Source: an uncultured Clostridia bacterium
GTDB lineage: Bacteria > Bacillota > Clostridia > Oscillospirales > CAG-272
Assembly: GCA_947304475.1 (NCBI GenBank)
Contig: CAMZBE010000001.1
Span: forward strand, 1-30,413
Direction: 5' to 3'
Length of the DNA stretch: 30,413 nucleotides
Shown: positions 1 through 7,394 of the stretch, one piece after another
Layout: the number at the start of each line of letters is the position of its first letter
How positions within the stretch are numbered: the stretch's first letter is position 1
Notes under the pieces: model-generated
Seen by the model: the letters and a program-made list of their open reading frames with translations, nothing else
What the model was told of the DNA's origin: nothing
Databases searched by the model: none
Program-made: the position numbers and the translations under genes

Positions 1-7
1 TATATAG

Positions 8-13
8 TATAAT
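8..13 (+). promoter_or_regulatory. Candidate -10 box upstream of rny
   Basis: TATAAT lies at the very left edge of the window in an AT-rich stretch that contrasts with the GC-rich sequence after it. The matching -35 element would fall outside the window, so the promoter cannot be confirmed. If it is used, transcription would start near position 20 and give rny a leader of roughly 230 bases. Confidence 0.4.
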
Positions 14-19
14 GTTTAC

Positions 20-248
20 TGGGAAAATTCAGTCGCCCGACGTGTAACGGGCGGCGGAGACTTCCCTGCCCGAACGTTCGGGCGCATCACAAATCATCCG
101 GCGTCCACCCTCGCCCGCGGACATAGAGCAAAGGTCCCGCTTCCCGGCGCGACGGATGCCGAACCAAGCGGCGCGCTCCCCGTTGATATCCGAACGGGCG
201 GCGTACTGCCGCACCCCCACGCAAAATACGAATAAGAAAGGAAAAGAA
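20..248 (+). other. rny: Long structured leader before rny
   Basis: No convincing gene was found here. The stretch can form several small hairpins: CGCCCG/CGGGCG at 34-53, a perfect 16-base palindrome GCCCGAACGTTCGGGC at 68-83, and CCCGTT/AACGGG at 179-198. The palindrome resembles half of a LexA site but lacks the four-base centre, so LexA is not supported. No known riboswitch class or T-box was recognised. A reading frame on the minus strand (29-313) runs antisense into rny and looks spurious. Confidence 0.4.
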
Positions 249-1793
249 ATGCCCGATTTTGTCTGGTACATCATCGTGGCGGTCGCCGCGCTCGCCGTCG
301 GCGGACTTGCCACCTATCTGTTCTTAAAAAAGAGCGGCGAAGCAAAACTCGCCTCCGCAGAAGCAGAAGCGAAAAAGATCCTGGAAACGGCGCTCCGCAC
401 CGCCGAAACGCGGAAGAAAGAGTCGCTGCTCGAAGCGAAAGAAGAAGTTCTTCGCTTGAAGAACGACGCGGACGCCGAGATCAAGGACCGCAGACGCGAG
501 ATCTCGCGGCAGGAACACCGGCTCGCCCAGAAAGAGGAGAATCTGGACGGCAAACTCGAAAGGATGGAGAAAAAGGAGGTCGCCCTTCAGCAGAAATACA
601 AGGAAGCGGAAGATAAGATCGCGGAGATCACCGCGCTGAAGGAGACCGAGACCGTCAAACTGGAGAAGATCTCCGGTATGACGAGCGACGAAGCCAAGCG
701 CGAACTGCTTGACAAACTCTCGGGAGAACTGCAGCACGAAACCGCCCTGAAACTCTCCGAGTACGAGGCGCAATTCCGCGAAGAAGCCGACGCGAAGGCA
801 AAGGATATCCTCTCGCTCGCGATCCAGCGCTGCGCCGCCGATCACGTCAGCGAGGTCGCCATCTCGGTCGTCTCGCTTCCCAACGAGGACATGAAGGGGC
901 GGATCATCGGCCGCGAAGGCCGGAACATCCGCACCATCGAAACCCTGACCGGCGTGGAACTGATCATCGACGACACCCCCGAGGTCATCACGATCTCCGG
1001 GTTCGATCCCGTCCGGCGCGAGATTGCACGGCTCGCGCTCGAGAAACTGATCGCAGACGGGCGGATCCACCCCGCGCGTATTGAAGAAATGGTGGAAAAG
1101 GCGCAGCGCGACGTCGAACAGTCGATCAAGCAGGCGGGCGAAAAAGCCGTCTTCGAGACCGGCGTTCACGGGCTGAACCCCGAACTGGTCAAACTGCTCG
1201 GCCGCCTGAAATACCGGACGAGTTACGGACAGAACGTCCTGCGTCACTCGATCGAGGTCTCGCTGCTCTCCGGCATCATGGCGGACGAACTCGGCGTGGA
1301 CTCCACGCTCGCGAAACGCGCCGGTCTGCTCCACGATATCGGTAAGGCGCTGACCGCCGAGATCGAGGGCTCGCACGTCGGGCTGGGCGTGGACGTCGCG
1401 AAGAAGTACCACGAGAGCAAGGACGTGATCCACGCGATCGAGGCGCACCACGGCGACGTCGAGGCGAAGTCCATCGTCGCCCTGCTGGTGCAGGCGGCGG
1501 ACGCCATCTCGGCGGCTCGGCCGGGCGCACGGCGCGAGAACGTCGAGAACTATATCAAGCGTCTGCAGAAACTCGAGGAGATCAGTTCCGAGTTCAACGG
1601 CGTCGAGAAGTCCTTCGCCATTCAGGCGGGCCGCGAAGTCCGCGTGATCGTCAAACCCGAAATGATCGGCGACGACGAGATGAAACTGCTCGCCCACGAC
1701 ATCGCCAAAAAGATCGAGGGCGAACTCGAATACCCCGGTCAGATCAAGGTGAACGTGATCCGGGAGAGCCGCTACACCGACTACGCGAAATAA
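249..1793 (+). CDS. rny: Ribonuclease Y
   Basis: Membrane-anchored endoribonuclease that starts mRNA decay in Firmicutes, 514 residues, close to the usual ~520. In order: an N-terminal membrane helix (about 4-27), a long charged coiled coil (about 28-190) rich in Glu, Lys and Ala, a KH RNA-binding domain (about 205-265) with the GRIIGREGRNIR loop, and an HD-type metal hydrolase domain whose HD pair is His362-Asp363 in the context LLHDIGKA. It ends in the family's characteristic ESRYTDYAK. An in-frame start 31 codons upstream exists, but ATG 249 was chosen because AAAGGAAAAG precedes it and the membrane helix then begins at once. A hairpin terminator follows. Confidence 0.97.
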   Translation: MPDFVWYIIVAVAALAVGGLATYLFLKKSGEAKLASAEAEAKKILETALRTAETRKKESLLEAKEEVLRLKNDADAEIKDRRREISRQEHRLAQKEENLDGKLERMEKKEVALQQKYKEAEDKIAEITALKETETVKLEKISGMTSDEAKRELLDKLSGELQHETALKLSEYEAQFREEADAKAKDILSLAIQRCAADHVSEVAISVVSLPNEDMKGRIIGREGRNIRTIETLTGVELIIDDTPEVITISGFDPVRREIARLALEKLIADGRIHPARIEEMVEKAQRDVEQSIKQAGEKAVFETGVHGLNPELVKLLGRLKYRTSYGQNVLRHSIEVSLLSGIMADELGVDSTLAKRAGLLHDIGKALTAEIEGSHVGLGVDVAKKYHESKDVIHAIEAHHGDVEAKSIVALLVQAADAISAARPGARRENVENYIKRLQKLEEISSEFNGVEKSFAIQAGREVRVIVKPEMIGDDEMKLLAHDIAKKIEGELEYPGQIKVNVIRESRYTDYAK

Positions 1794-1823
1794 TTTGCTC
1801 CGGGCTTCTTCCCGGATCCCGGT

Positions 1824-1857
1824 CGACCGGGGGGGAGATCCCTCCCGGTCGGTTCTT
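1824..1857 (+). terminator. Rho-independent terminator after rny
   Basis: A 12-base-pair stem (left arm 1824-1835, right arm 1840-1851, one G-T wobble) with an AGAT loop is followed by GTTCTTTGAGTTTT. It separates rny from ymdB, although readthrough is possible because no obvious promoter for ymdB lies in the short gap. Confidence 0.7.
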
Positions 1858-1875
1858 TGAGTTTTGGAGGTATCT

Positions 1876-2658
1876 ATGCTTCGTGTTTTGGTGCTCGGCG
1901 ACGTGCTGTCGCCGGCAACGGTCGGCTTTCTCTGCCGTCGGCTTTGGAGTTTCCGGCGTGAAAACAGGGTGGATTTTGCAGTCGTGAACGGCGAGAACGC
2001 CGGGTTCTTGTCCGGGATCGGATCGAAGGACGCCGCGCTGTTGCTTGAGGGCGGCGCCGACTGCATCACCGGCGGGAACCACACCATGGCGGCAAAGTCG
2101 ATTTACCAGACGCTCGAGTCGTCCGACCGGGTGCTGCGCCCGATCAACCTCGCCGACGGCGTACCGGGCGCGGGCTACACGATCCTGCCGGCGCGCGATC
2201 GCCGGATCCTGGTCTTTTCGGCGCTCGGCTGCCTGTTCATGGAGGCGGGGACGCCCGATCCGGTGCCCTATATCGAACGGGTGCTCGCCCGTGAAAAGGG
2301 GCGCTACGACCTCTCGGTCCTCGACCTGCACGCCGAGGCGACCGGCGAAAAGATCGCCGCCGCGTTCCGCCTGGACGGAAAGATCTCGGCGATCTTCGGG
2401 ACGCATACGCACGTACCGACCGCCGACGAGACCGTTCTGCCGATGGGCACCGGCTATATCTCCGACGTCGGCTTCTGCGGCCGTACCGGCGGCGTCCTCG
2501 GCGTAAAAACCGAGGTGATGACCGCCCGACAGAAGACGCGGCTCCGCTATTCCTACGCCGAGGCGGAAGGTTCGTTCCGCGCCCAGGGCGCGCTCTTTGA
2601 TCTGGATGAGGCGACCGGGAAAACCCTTGCGGTGCGCCGCGTCGAATTCGGTGAATGA
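1876..2658 (+). CDS. ymdB: YmdB-family metallophosphoesterase (TIGR00282 type)
   Basis: Dinuclear-metal phosphoesterase of the YmdB family, 260 residues, the usual length. Bacillus YmdB hydrolyses 2',3'-cyclic nucleotides and affects biofilm and motility decisions. The metal ligands are visible: Asp9 (GDV), Glu40 and Asn41 (NGEN), Asn68-His69 (GGNHT), His152 (DLHAEAT) and His177/His179 (GTHTHV). The usual GNHTWD is GNHTMA here. Start ATG 1876 follows TTTGGAGG; an in-frame TTG four codons earlier overlaps that binding site and is less likely. ymdB directly follows rny in many Firmicutes, and the pair recurs here. Confidence 0.93.
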   Translation: MLRVLVLGDVLSPATVGFLCRRLWSFRRENRVDFAVVNGENAGFLSGIGSKDAALLLEGGADCITGGNHTMAAKSIYQTLESSDRVLRPINLADGVPGAGYTILPARDRRILVFSALGCLFMEAGTPDPVPYIERVLAREKGRYDLSVLDLHAEATGEKIAAAFRLDGKISAIFGTHTHVPTADETVLPMGTGYISDVGFCGRTGGVLGVKTEVMTARQKTRLRYSYAEAEGSFRAQGALFDLDEATGKTLAVRRVEFGE

Positions 2659-2681
2659 CAATAGACCTGCGAGGTAACGGG

Positions 2682-5600
2682 ATGCTTTACAAAAAGAACC
2701 GGGAAAAGACGCTCTCGCCCGAACTGTTCCGCGCGCCGACCAGCGAGTACCGCGGCACGCCCTTTTGGGCGTGGAACTGCCGTCTGGAAAAAGAGGAACT
2801 GCTCCGGCAACTCGACGTCATGAAAGAGATGGGCTTCGGCGGTGCGCATATGCACGTCCGCACCGGGCTGGACACCCCCTACCTCTCCGACGAGTTCTTC
2901 GATATGATCGGGGCGTGCATCGACAAATCCGAAAAAGAAGGGATGCTCGCCTGGCTCTACGACGAGGATCGCTGGCCGTCGGGTGCCGCGGGCGGAATCG
3001 TGACCAAGGACGAACGCTTCCGCCAACGCACCCTTTTGTTTACAAAAACCCCCTATCAAGAGGGGGAAGACGGCGGGGGGCTGACCTCTTCGAGTGCCGT
3101 GGCGACGCGAACCGGGAACGGAAAACTGCTTGCCCGCTACGCCGTCCGGCTGAACGGGCGGGGCGAGTTGGCGTCCTACCGGAGGCTGCGGCACGGCGAG
3201 CCAGACGAGGCGCAGGCGGGCGAAGAGATCCGCTATGCCTACCTTGAAACGCCGCGCGAAAATCCCTGGTTCAATAACGAGACCTACCTGAACACCCTCG
3301 ATCCGAAGGCGGTCGCCCGTTTTATCGAGGTGACGCACGAGAGTTACCGCCGTCGCTTCGCGAAGTCCTTCGGGAACGTCGTTCCCGCGATCTTCACCGA
3401 CGAGCCGCAGTTCACGCGCAAGACCGTGCTGCCCTACGCCAAGAGCGACCGCGACGTGACGCTTCCCTTCTCGGACGATCTGGAAGAGACCTTTGCCGCC
3501 GCCTACGGCGCGTCTCTTCTCGACCACCTGCCTGAATTGATCTGGGAACTCCCCGAGGGGGTGTCGAGGATCCGCTATCTCTATCACGACCACGTCGCCG
3601 AACGCTTCTCTTCCGCGTTTGCCGACCAAATCGGCGCGTGGTGCGAGAAAAACGGCTTGATGCTGACCGGGCACATGATGGAAGAACCGACCTTGCGAAG
3701 TCAGACCGCCGCGCTCGGCGAGGCGATGCGCTCCTACCGCTCCTTCCAGTTGCCCGGGATCGATATGCTGCTCGCCCGCCACGAATTTACGACGGCGAAG
3801 CAGGCGCAGTCCGCCGTGCACCAATACGGACGCGAAGGCATGATCAGCGAACTGTACGGCGTGACCGGTTGGGATTACGATTTCCGCGGGCACAAACTGC
3901 ACGGCGACTGGCAAGCCGCGCTGGGCGTGACCGTCCGCGTCCCGCATCTGGCGTGGGTGTCGATGAAGGGCGAGGCAAAACGCGATTACCCCGCCTCGAT
4001 CAACTATCAGTCCCCGTGGTATAAGGAATACCGCGCCGTGGAAGACCACTTCGCGCGCGTCGCCACGGCGTTGACGCGCGGTAAACCGCTGGTGCGCGTG
4101 GGCGTGATCCACCCGGTCGAAAGTTACTGGCTCCACTGGGGCCCCGCCGAGCAGACCGCCGCGATCCGCGAAAAACTCGAGAAACGCTTCTCGTCTCTTG
4201 TCGACTGGCTGCTCTTCGGAACGGTGGATTTCGACTTTATCTCCGAATCGCTCTTCCCATCGCTCTGCCCGGACGCGGACGCGCCGCTCCCGGTCGGAGA
4301 GATGCGCTACGACGTCGTGATCGTTCCGGGCTGTGAAACCCTGCGTTCGACCACGCTCGACCGGCTCGAAACCTTCCGCAAGAAGGGCGGGCGCCTGCTC
4401 TTTCTCGGCGAGGCGCCGCTCTATGAGAACGCTCTGCCGTCCTCGCGCGGGCGGGAACTGTGGGCGTCTTCGGAGGTCGTTTCGTTTGAAAAATGCGATC
4501 TGCTCGCCGCCCTGGAGCCCGTGCGCGAGATCGAGGTGCGCGACGCGTCGGGTTCGCTCTCCGACCGCCTGCTCTCCCAACTTCGTATCGACAGGGACTG
4601 CCGCTGGCTGTTCCTCTCTCAGGGCAGAGATCCCTACAACAAAGACGTTTCGACGCACTCCGACGTGACGGTGACGGTCAACGGGCGCTTCCGCCCCGTC
4701 CTCTACGACACCGAAACCGGAGAGATCTCCCCGCTCCCCTATACGCTCGACGGAAACAAAACGGTTTTCGTCCGCCGCTTCTACGATTGCGACAGTCTGC
4801 TCGTAAAACTGACGCCCGAAGACGGTGCTGCCGCCGGGCAGAACGCGGCGCCCTCGCCGACGAAGCGCGCCGACGTCAACTTCCCCGACACGGTCCCGTA
4901 TTCGCTCTCGGAACCCAACGCGCTGGTGCTCGACTATGCCGAGTACGCCCTTGACCGGGGCGAATTCCGTCCGAAGACCGAGATCCTGCGCATCGACACC
5001 CTGCTCCGCCGCGAACTCGGCTGGCTGAAGGGCGATCGGTGGGACGCCCTGGGTTCGACCGCGCAGCCGTGGGTGCTGCCGCCCGAGATCCCGACGCATA
5101 TCGTTACGCTCCGCTATACGGTTTTGTCCGACGTGGATCTTTCCGCCGTTACCCTTGCGCTCGAGGACGCCGACGTGGCGACCATCGAGTGGAACGGTGC
5201 CCCGGTCGACCGGAAACCGGAGGGGTTTTACGTGGATCGGTGCATTCAATGCGTCTCTTTGCCCGCCGTGAAACGCGGCGTCAATTCGCTGGTCGTAACG
5301 CTGCCCTACGCGAAACGCGTGTCGCTCGAGCGGATGTATCTGCTCGGGGAGTTCGGCGTGGACGTGAACGGGCAGGAGATCAGGTTGGTCGGGAAACGGG
5401 AAAAGGTCGGGTTCGACGATATTACCCGGCTCGGGTTCCCGTTCTTTTCGGGCGCGTTCCGGTATGAGATCCCGTTTGCGTCAAACGGCGAAGAGGTCAC
5501 GCTCACCGTTCCGCATTATCGCGGGGCGCTCGTCACGGCGGAACTCGACGGGAAACCGATCGGGCGGGTGATCTATCCCCCCTACCGGCTTTCGCTCGGT

Positions 5601-5804
5601 GCGCCCGCTGCGGGAACGCATACCCTGACGCTCTCGCTCTTCGTCTCGCGCCAGAACGGCTTCGGCCCCCTGCATAACGCCGACGAGTTCCACCGCGTCA
5701 CCCCCGCAGCCTGGCGTTCGGGCGACGATAAGTGGACCGATTCGTACCGCTTGACAAGAGAAGGAATACTAACCAAACCGATCCTGACCGAAGAGGAAGG
5801 GTAA
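2682..5804 (+). CDS. Large glycoside hydrolase, GH106-like (alpha-L-rhamnosidase type)
   Basis: A 1040-residue protein without signal peptide or membrane segment. The N-terminal PFWAWN motif, the stretch around LDVMKEMGFGGAHMHVRTGL, and the YDEDRWPSGAAGG motif resemble the TIM-barrel part of GH106-like hydrolases. This is followed by a glutamine-amidotransferase-like Rossmann segment (VVIVPGCETLRSTTL) and C-terminal beta-sandwich regions. Substrate cannot be deduced; rhamnose-containing plant or bacterial glycans are likely. ATG 2682 was chosen because GAGGTAACGGG precedes it. An alternative ATG at 2655 overlaps the ymdB stop codon but lacks a clear binding site. The gene has nothing obvious to do with its neighbours. 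A palindromic insert at 3041-3085 disturbs the N-terminal domain. Confidence 0.65.
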   Translation: MLYKKNREKTLSPELFRAPTSEYRGTPFWAWNCRLEKEELLRQLDVMKEMGFGGAHMHVRTGLDTPYLSDEFFDMIGACIDKSEKEGMLAWLYDEDRWPSGAAGGIVTKDERFRQRTLLFTKTPYQEGEDGGGLTSSSAVATRTGNGKLLARYAVRLNGRGELASYRRLRHGEPDEAQAGEEIRYAYLETPRENPWFNNETYLNTLDPKAVARFIEVTHESYRRRFAKSFGNVVPAIFTDEPQFTRKTVLPYAKSDRDVTLPFSDDLEETFAAAYGASLLDHLPELIWELPEGVSRIRYLYHDHVAERFSSAFADQIGAWCEKNGLMLTGHMMEEPTLRSQTAALGEAMRSYRSFQLPGIDMLLARHEFTTAKQAQSAVHQYGREGMISELYGVTGWDYDFRGHKLHGDWQAALGVTVRVPHLAWVSMKGEAKRDYPASINYQSPWYKEYRAVEDHFARVATALTRGKPLVRVGVIHPVESYWLHWGPAEQTAAIREKLEKRFSSLVDWLLFGTVDFDFISESLFPSLCPDADAPLPVGEMRYDVVIVPGCETLRSTTLDRLETFRKKGGRLLFLGEAPLYENALPSSRGRELWASSEVVSFEKCDLLAALEPVREIEVRDASGSLSDRLLSQLRIDRDCRWLFLSQGRDPYNKDVSTHSDVTVTVNGRFRPVLYDTETGEISPLPYTLDGNKTVFVRRFYDCDSLLVKLTPEDGAAAGQNAAPSPTKRADVNFPDTVPYSLSEPNALVLDYAEYALDRGEFRPKTEILRIDTLLRRELGWLKGDRWDALGSTAQPWVLPPEIPTHIVTLRYTVLSDVDLSAVTLALEDADVATIEWNGAPVDRKPEGFYVDRCIQCVSLPAVKRGVNSLVVTLPYAKRVSLERMYLLGEFGVDVNGQEIRLVGKREKVGFDDITRLGFPFFSGAFRYEIPFASNGEEVTLTVPHYRGALVTAELDGKPIGRVIYPPYRLSLGAPAAGTHTLTLSLFVSRQNGFGPLHNADEFHRVTPAAWRSGDDKWTDSYRLTREGILTKPILTEEEG
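3041..3085 (+). repeat. Palindromic, G-rich insert inside the hydrolase gene
   Basis: CCCCCT (3049-3054) and AGGGGG (3061-3066) form a hairpin with a six-base loop, followed by a G-rich run at 3071-3080. In frame it encodes a low-complexity peptide (about TPYQEGEDGGGLTSSS) unlike the flanking protein. It looks like an intergenic palindrome captured in frame. That origin is an inference; a second copy was not found in this window. Confidence 0.35.
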
Positions 5805-5841
5805 GGTCCGGCTGCAACGGACGCAGGAGGAGATTTTCTCT

Positions 5842-5879
5842 GCGCTTTCTTGTAAGAAAGCGCCCAAAGAACTTCATTA
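5842..5879 (+). repeat. Left inverted repeat of the hairpin block
   Basis: GCGCTTTCTT (5842-5851) and AAGAAAGCGC (5854-5863) form a 10-base-pair hairpin, followed by CAAAGAACTTCATTA. The reverse complement of 6371-6410 carries the same CTTTCTTGTAAGAAAG core and the same CAAAGAACTTCATTA, with differences only in the outer stem bases and at the junction. The two arms define a block of about 570 bases. Confidence 0.75.
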
Positions 5880-5894
5880 TGGGAATATGATAAA

Positions 5895-5922
5895 GCAAAA
5901 CGGCGTTGCGACGCCGTTTTGC
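5895..5922 (+). repeat. Strong hairpin in intergenic block
   Basis: An 11- to 12-base-pair perfect stem, GCAAAACGGCG at 5895-5905 and CGCCGTTTTGC at 5912-5922, closes a short loop. The strand downstream has no T run, so it is not a standard terminator. It is the first of the hairpins inside the inverted repeats. Confidence 0.65.
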
Positions 5923-5966
5923 GGTTCTATAGCCTATACCTCGGTTATTATCTTTCCAACGCGCGG

Positions 5967-6135
5967 GGCGTCGAAGACGCCGCCCCCCACGAAGATCGGC
6001 TTTGCCTTTGGCAATCTTTCACGTCGCGCTTGCGCGACAATTCATGCAAACGCAGTTTGCAATTCATGACGGCGTCGCCGTCAATTCACGCGATCGGAGA
6101 TCGCAATTCATGCCGTTGCGATCCGTCGCAACGGC
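5967..6135 (+). repeat. Array of short hairpins joined by an AATTCAT linker
   Basis: Seven consecutive perfect hairpins occur: 5967-5981, 6002-6014, 6023-6038, 6046-6060, 6068-6082, 6090-6104 and 6112-6135. The middle ones have six-base stems and three-base loops. Their stems differ completely (GCAAAC, GACGGC, GCGATC, GCCGTT), yet each is self-complementary, while the linkers at 6039-6045, 6061-6067, 6083-6089 and 6105-6111 read AATTCAT or AATTCAC. The last four hairpins start exactly 22 bases apart. Structure and linker, not stem sequence, are conserved. Small reading frames across the array are explained by this repetition and are not supported as genes. Confidence 0.8.
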
Positions 6136-6179
6136 TTCCCTTTGTTTCCTTCTCGCCGCCCGCAGGGCGCCGGAAGAAA

Positions 6180-6334
6180 GTTATGAGTTGCGCTGCGGCG
6201 CAACGTTCAGAGTTATGAGAATACCGCCCGACGTGGGCGGCATTCGTTATGAGCAAACCGCGCCGTTGGGCGCGGTCTGCGTTTTGTTCTACCGAAAGCA
6301 AAGAGAACCGTGACGGTTGTGTTTTTGAAACCGC
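6180..6334 (+). repeat. Dispersed intergenic repeat, copy A
   Basis: It begins GTTATGAGTTGCGC and contains hairpins at 6187-6204 (GTTGCGC/GCGCAAC), 6224-6240 (CCGCCC/GGGCGG) and 6257-6276 (ACCGCGCC/GGCGCGGT), then GCAAAGAGAACCG and GTTTTTGAAACCGC. The same order recurs at 21083-21207, with about ten differences in the first 70 bases by eye. Copy A carries one extra hairpin (6257-6276) that copy B replaces with a T run. GTTATGAG separates the hairpins much as AATTCAT does in the neighbouring array. Confidence 0.75.
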
Positions 6335-6370
6335 GCACACGAAGAATGAGTGCGCGCTAACTTCATTCCC

Positions 6371-6410
6371 TAATGAAGTTCTTTGCTCCACTTTCTTACA
6401 AGAAAGTGGA
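6371..6410 (-). repeat. Right inverted repeat of the hairpin block
   Basis: Reverse-complement partner of 5842-5879. It contains the hairpin TCCACTTTCTT (6387-6397) with AAGAAAGTGGA (6400-6410). AATGAAGTT at 6372-6380 also pairs with AACTTCATT at 6359-6367. Between this arm and the glycosyltransferase stop (6411-6464) only a CCCCCCGGGGGG palindrome stands out; no terminator is evident. Confidence 0.7.
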
Positions 6411-6464
6411 CGTACCTCTCGTTTCTCTCCCCCCCGGGGGGCGGTGTTGAAAAATTCTTTGTTT

Positions 6465-7184
6465 TCAGTCGATTTTGAGTTTTTTTATTCTTCTCTTTGC
6501 CCTGCCGACGTCGCGGAGCATCCGGCGGGTATCGCGGAAGAAACGAATGGTGGACGGGCGGTGATTGACGATCTTCACGGGGAGTTCTCCGAAGACGAAA
6601 CCGCACTTCTGCCCGATCTTGATCGCTTCGTAATCGAAGGCGAAACGGTCGACCTCACAGAGCGAAAAGATCTTTTTCGCCGCGGCGCGGCGGAACCCTT
6701 TCAATCCGGTCTGCGAGTCCGAAAGCGACAGTCCGCCCCAGAACCGGAGCAGGGACAGATAGGTTTTCGAGACGATCTTCCGGGCAAAGGAATAGCCGGC
6801 GTACCCTTCGGGGTGCTTGACGCGGGAACCGACCACGGCGTCGAACTCGGGGTGTTCGTCGAAGAGGTTGACCATCTCGGCAACGACGTCCAGTCCGTAG
6901 GCAAGATCGCAGTCGGTAAAAATGATATAATCGCCCTCTCCCGCAAGCATTCCCTGCCGGACGGCGCAGCCCTTGCCGCGGTTGGGTTGGTAGGAAAGAT
7001 ACCGGACGGGACCGGTACAGAGTTCGTCCAGGATTGCTTTGGAACGGTCGGTCGAGCCGTCGTCTACAAAAATAACCTCGTACTGACCGGGAAACGCGGC
7101 TTCCATATAGGACGAAACGGCGCCGATCGTTTCGCGCAGGATCGTCTCTTCGTTATAGAGCGGGATAACGAGCGTAACTTTCAT
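6465..7184 (-). CDS. GT2 family glycosyltransferase (polyprenyl-phosphate sugar synthase-like)
   Basis: A 239-residue GT-A fold transferase of the kind that moves a sugar from a nucleotide donor to a polyprenyl or dolichyl phosphate. Seen: the N-terminal VIPLYNEE, the nucleotide-binding DDGS (41-44), NRGKGCAVR (68-76), the metal-binding Asp91-x-Asp93 (TDCDLAYG), and DSQTGLKGFRR followed by FDYEAIKIG, all typical of the Alg5/DPM1-like branch. There is no C-terminal membrane helix, so it would act at the inner face of the membrane as a peripheral enzyme. GGAGGGAAATAACC precedes the start. It is divergent from dnaA and lies on the opposite strand from all its near neighbours. Confidence 0.88.
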   Translation of the reverse strand: MKVTLVIPLYNEETILRETIGAVSSYMEAAFPGQYEVIFVDDGSTDRSKAILDELCTGPVRYLSYQPNRGKGCAVRQGMLAGEGDYIIFTDCDLAYGLDVVAEMVNLFDEHPEFDAVVGSRVKHPEGYAGYSFARKIVSKTYLSLLRFWGGLSLSDSQTGLKGFRRAAAKKIFSLCEVDRFAFDYEAIKIGQKCGFVFGELPVKIVNHRPSTIRFFRDTRRMLRDVGRAKRRIKKLKID

Positions 7185-7205
7185 GGTTATTTCCCTCCGA
7201 CGCCC

Positions 7206-7234
7206 ATTATAGCACGCTTTCCCCCGTTTTGCAA
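7206..7234 (-). promoter_or_regulatory. Sigma-A-type promoter of the glycosyltransferase
   Basis: On the minus strand, TTGCAA (7229-7234) and TATAAT (7206-7211) are separated by exactly 17 bases. The start codon at 7184 lies about 22 bases past the -10 box, giving a very short leader that holds only the GGAGGG ribosome binding site. Confidence 0.8.
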
Positions 7235-7271
7235 GCCAGGCGGGGGCGTGTTATTTTTATTTCAAATTTTT

Positions 7272-7280
7272 TTATCCACA
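7272..7280 (+). promoter_or_regulatory. Perfect DnaA box upstream of dnaA
   Basis: TTATCCACA matches the DnaA box consensus at all nine positions and ends three bases before the dnaA -35 element. Such placement is known to let DnaA control its own promoter, and it may also be the upstream half of a bipartite origin. No other box of this quality was seen between the two divergent genes. Confidence 0.88.
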
Positions 7281-7283
7281 TAG

Positions 7284-7312
7284 TTGAAAATTATTAATAT
7301 ATGTGGTACAAT
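7284..7312 (+). promoter_or_regulatory. dnaA: Sigma-A-type promoter of dnaA
   Basis: TTGAAA (7284-7289) and TACAAT (7307-7312) are 17 bases apart in an AT-rich stretch. Transcription should begin near 7319, giving a leader of about 75 bases. A weaker TATAAA/TTATAG-rich patch around 7338-7350 could hold a second start site. Confidence 0.8.
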
Positions 7313-7394
7313 AGAATATAAACATTTTTTAATAAAGTATAAATTATAGTACGCGCGAAGACGACGGCTGATGCCGAAGGGAAAGGAACGCCCG

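Noticed and set aside
68..83. LexA operator upstream of rny
   Set aside because: CGAACGTTCG lacks the four-base spacer between GAAC and GTTC required by the Gram-positive LexA box.
2553..5249. An 898-codon open frame on the minus strand opposite the hydrolase
   Set aside because: No recognisable domains, no binding site, and the opposite strand encodes a consistent protein family.
5967..6135. CRISPR array
   Set aside because: The constant element is only seven bases, the variable segments are self-complementary hairpins, and no cas gene is near.
5887..6218. Short reading frames inside the hairpin block
   Set aside because: They follow the repeat structure, overlap each other and lack ribosome binding sites.
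6421..6442. Terminator for the glycosyltransferase at the CCCCCCGGGGGG palindrome
   Set aside because: The palindrome has no room for a stable loop without losing pairs and no T run follows on the minus strand.
6249..7283. A 344-codon open frame on the + strand across the glycosyltransferase
   Set aside because: It spans the repeat block and runs antisense to a GT2 gene with all motifs present.
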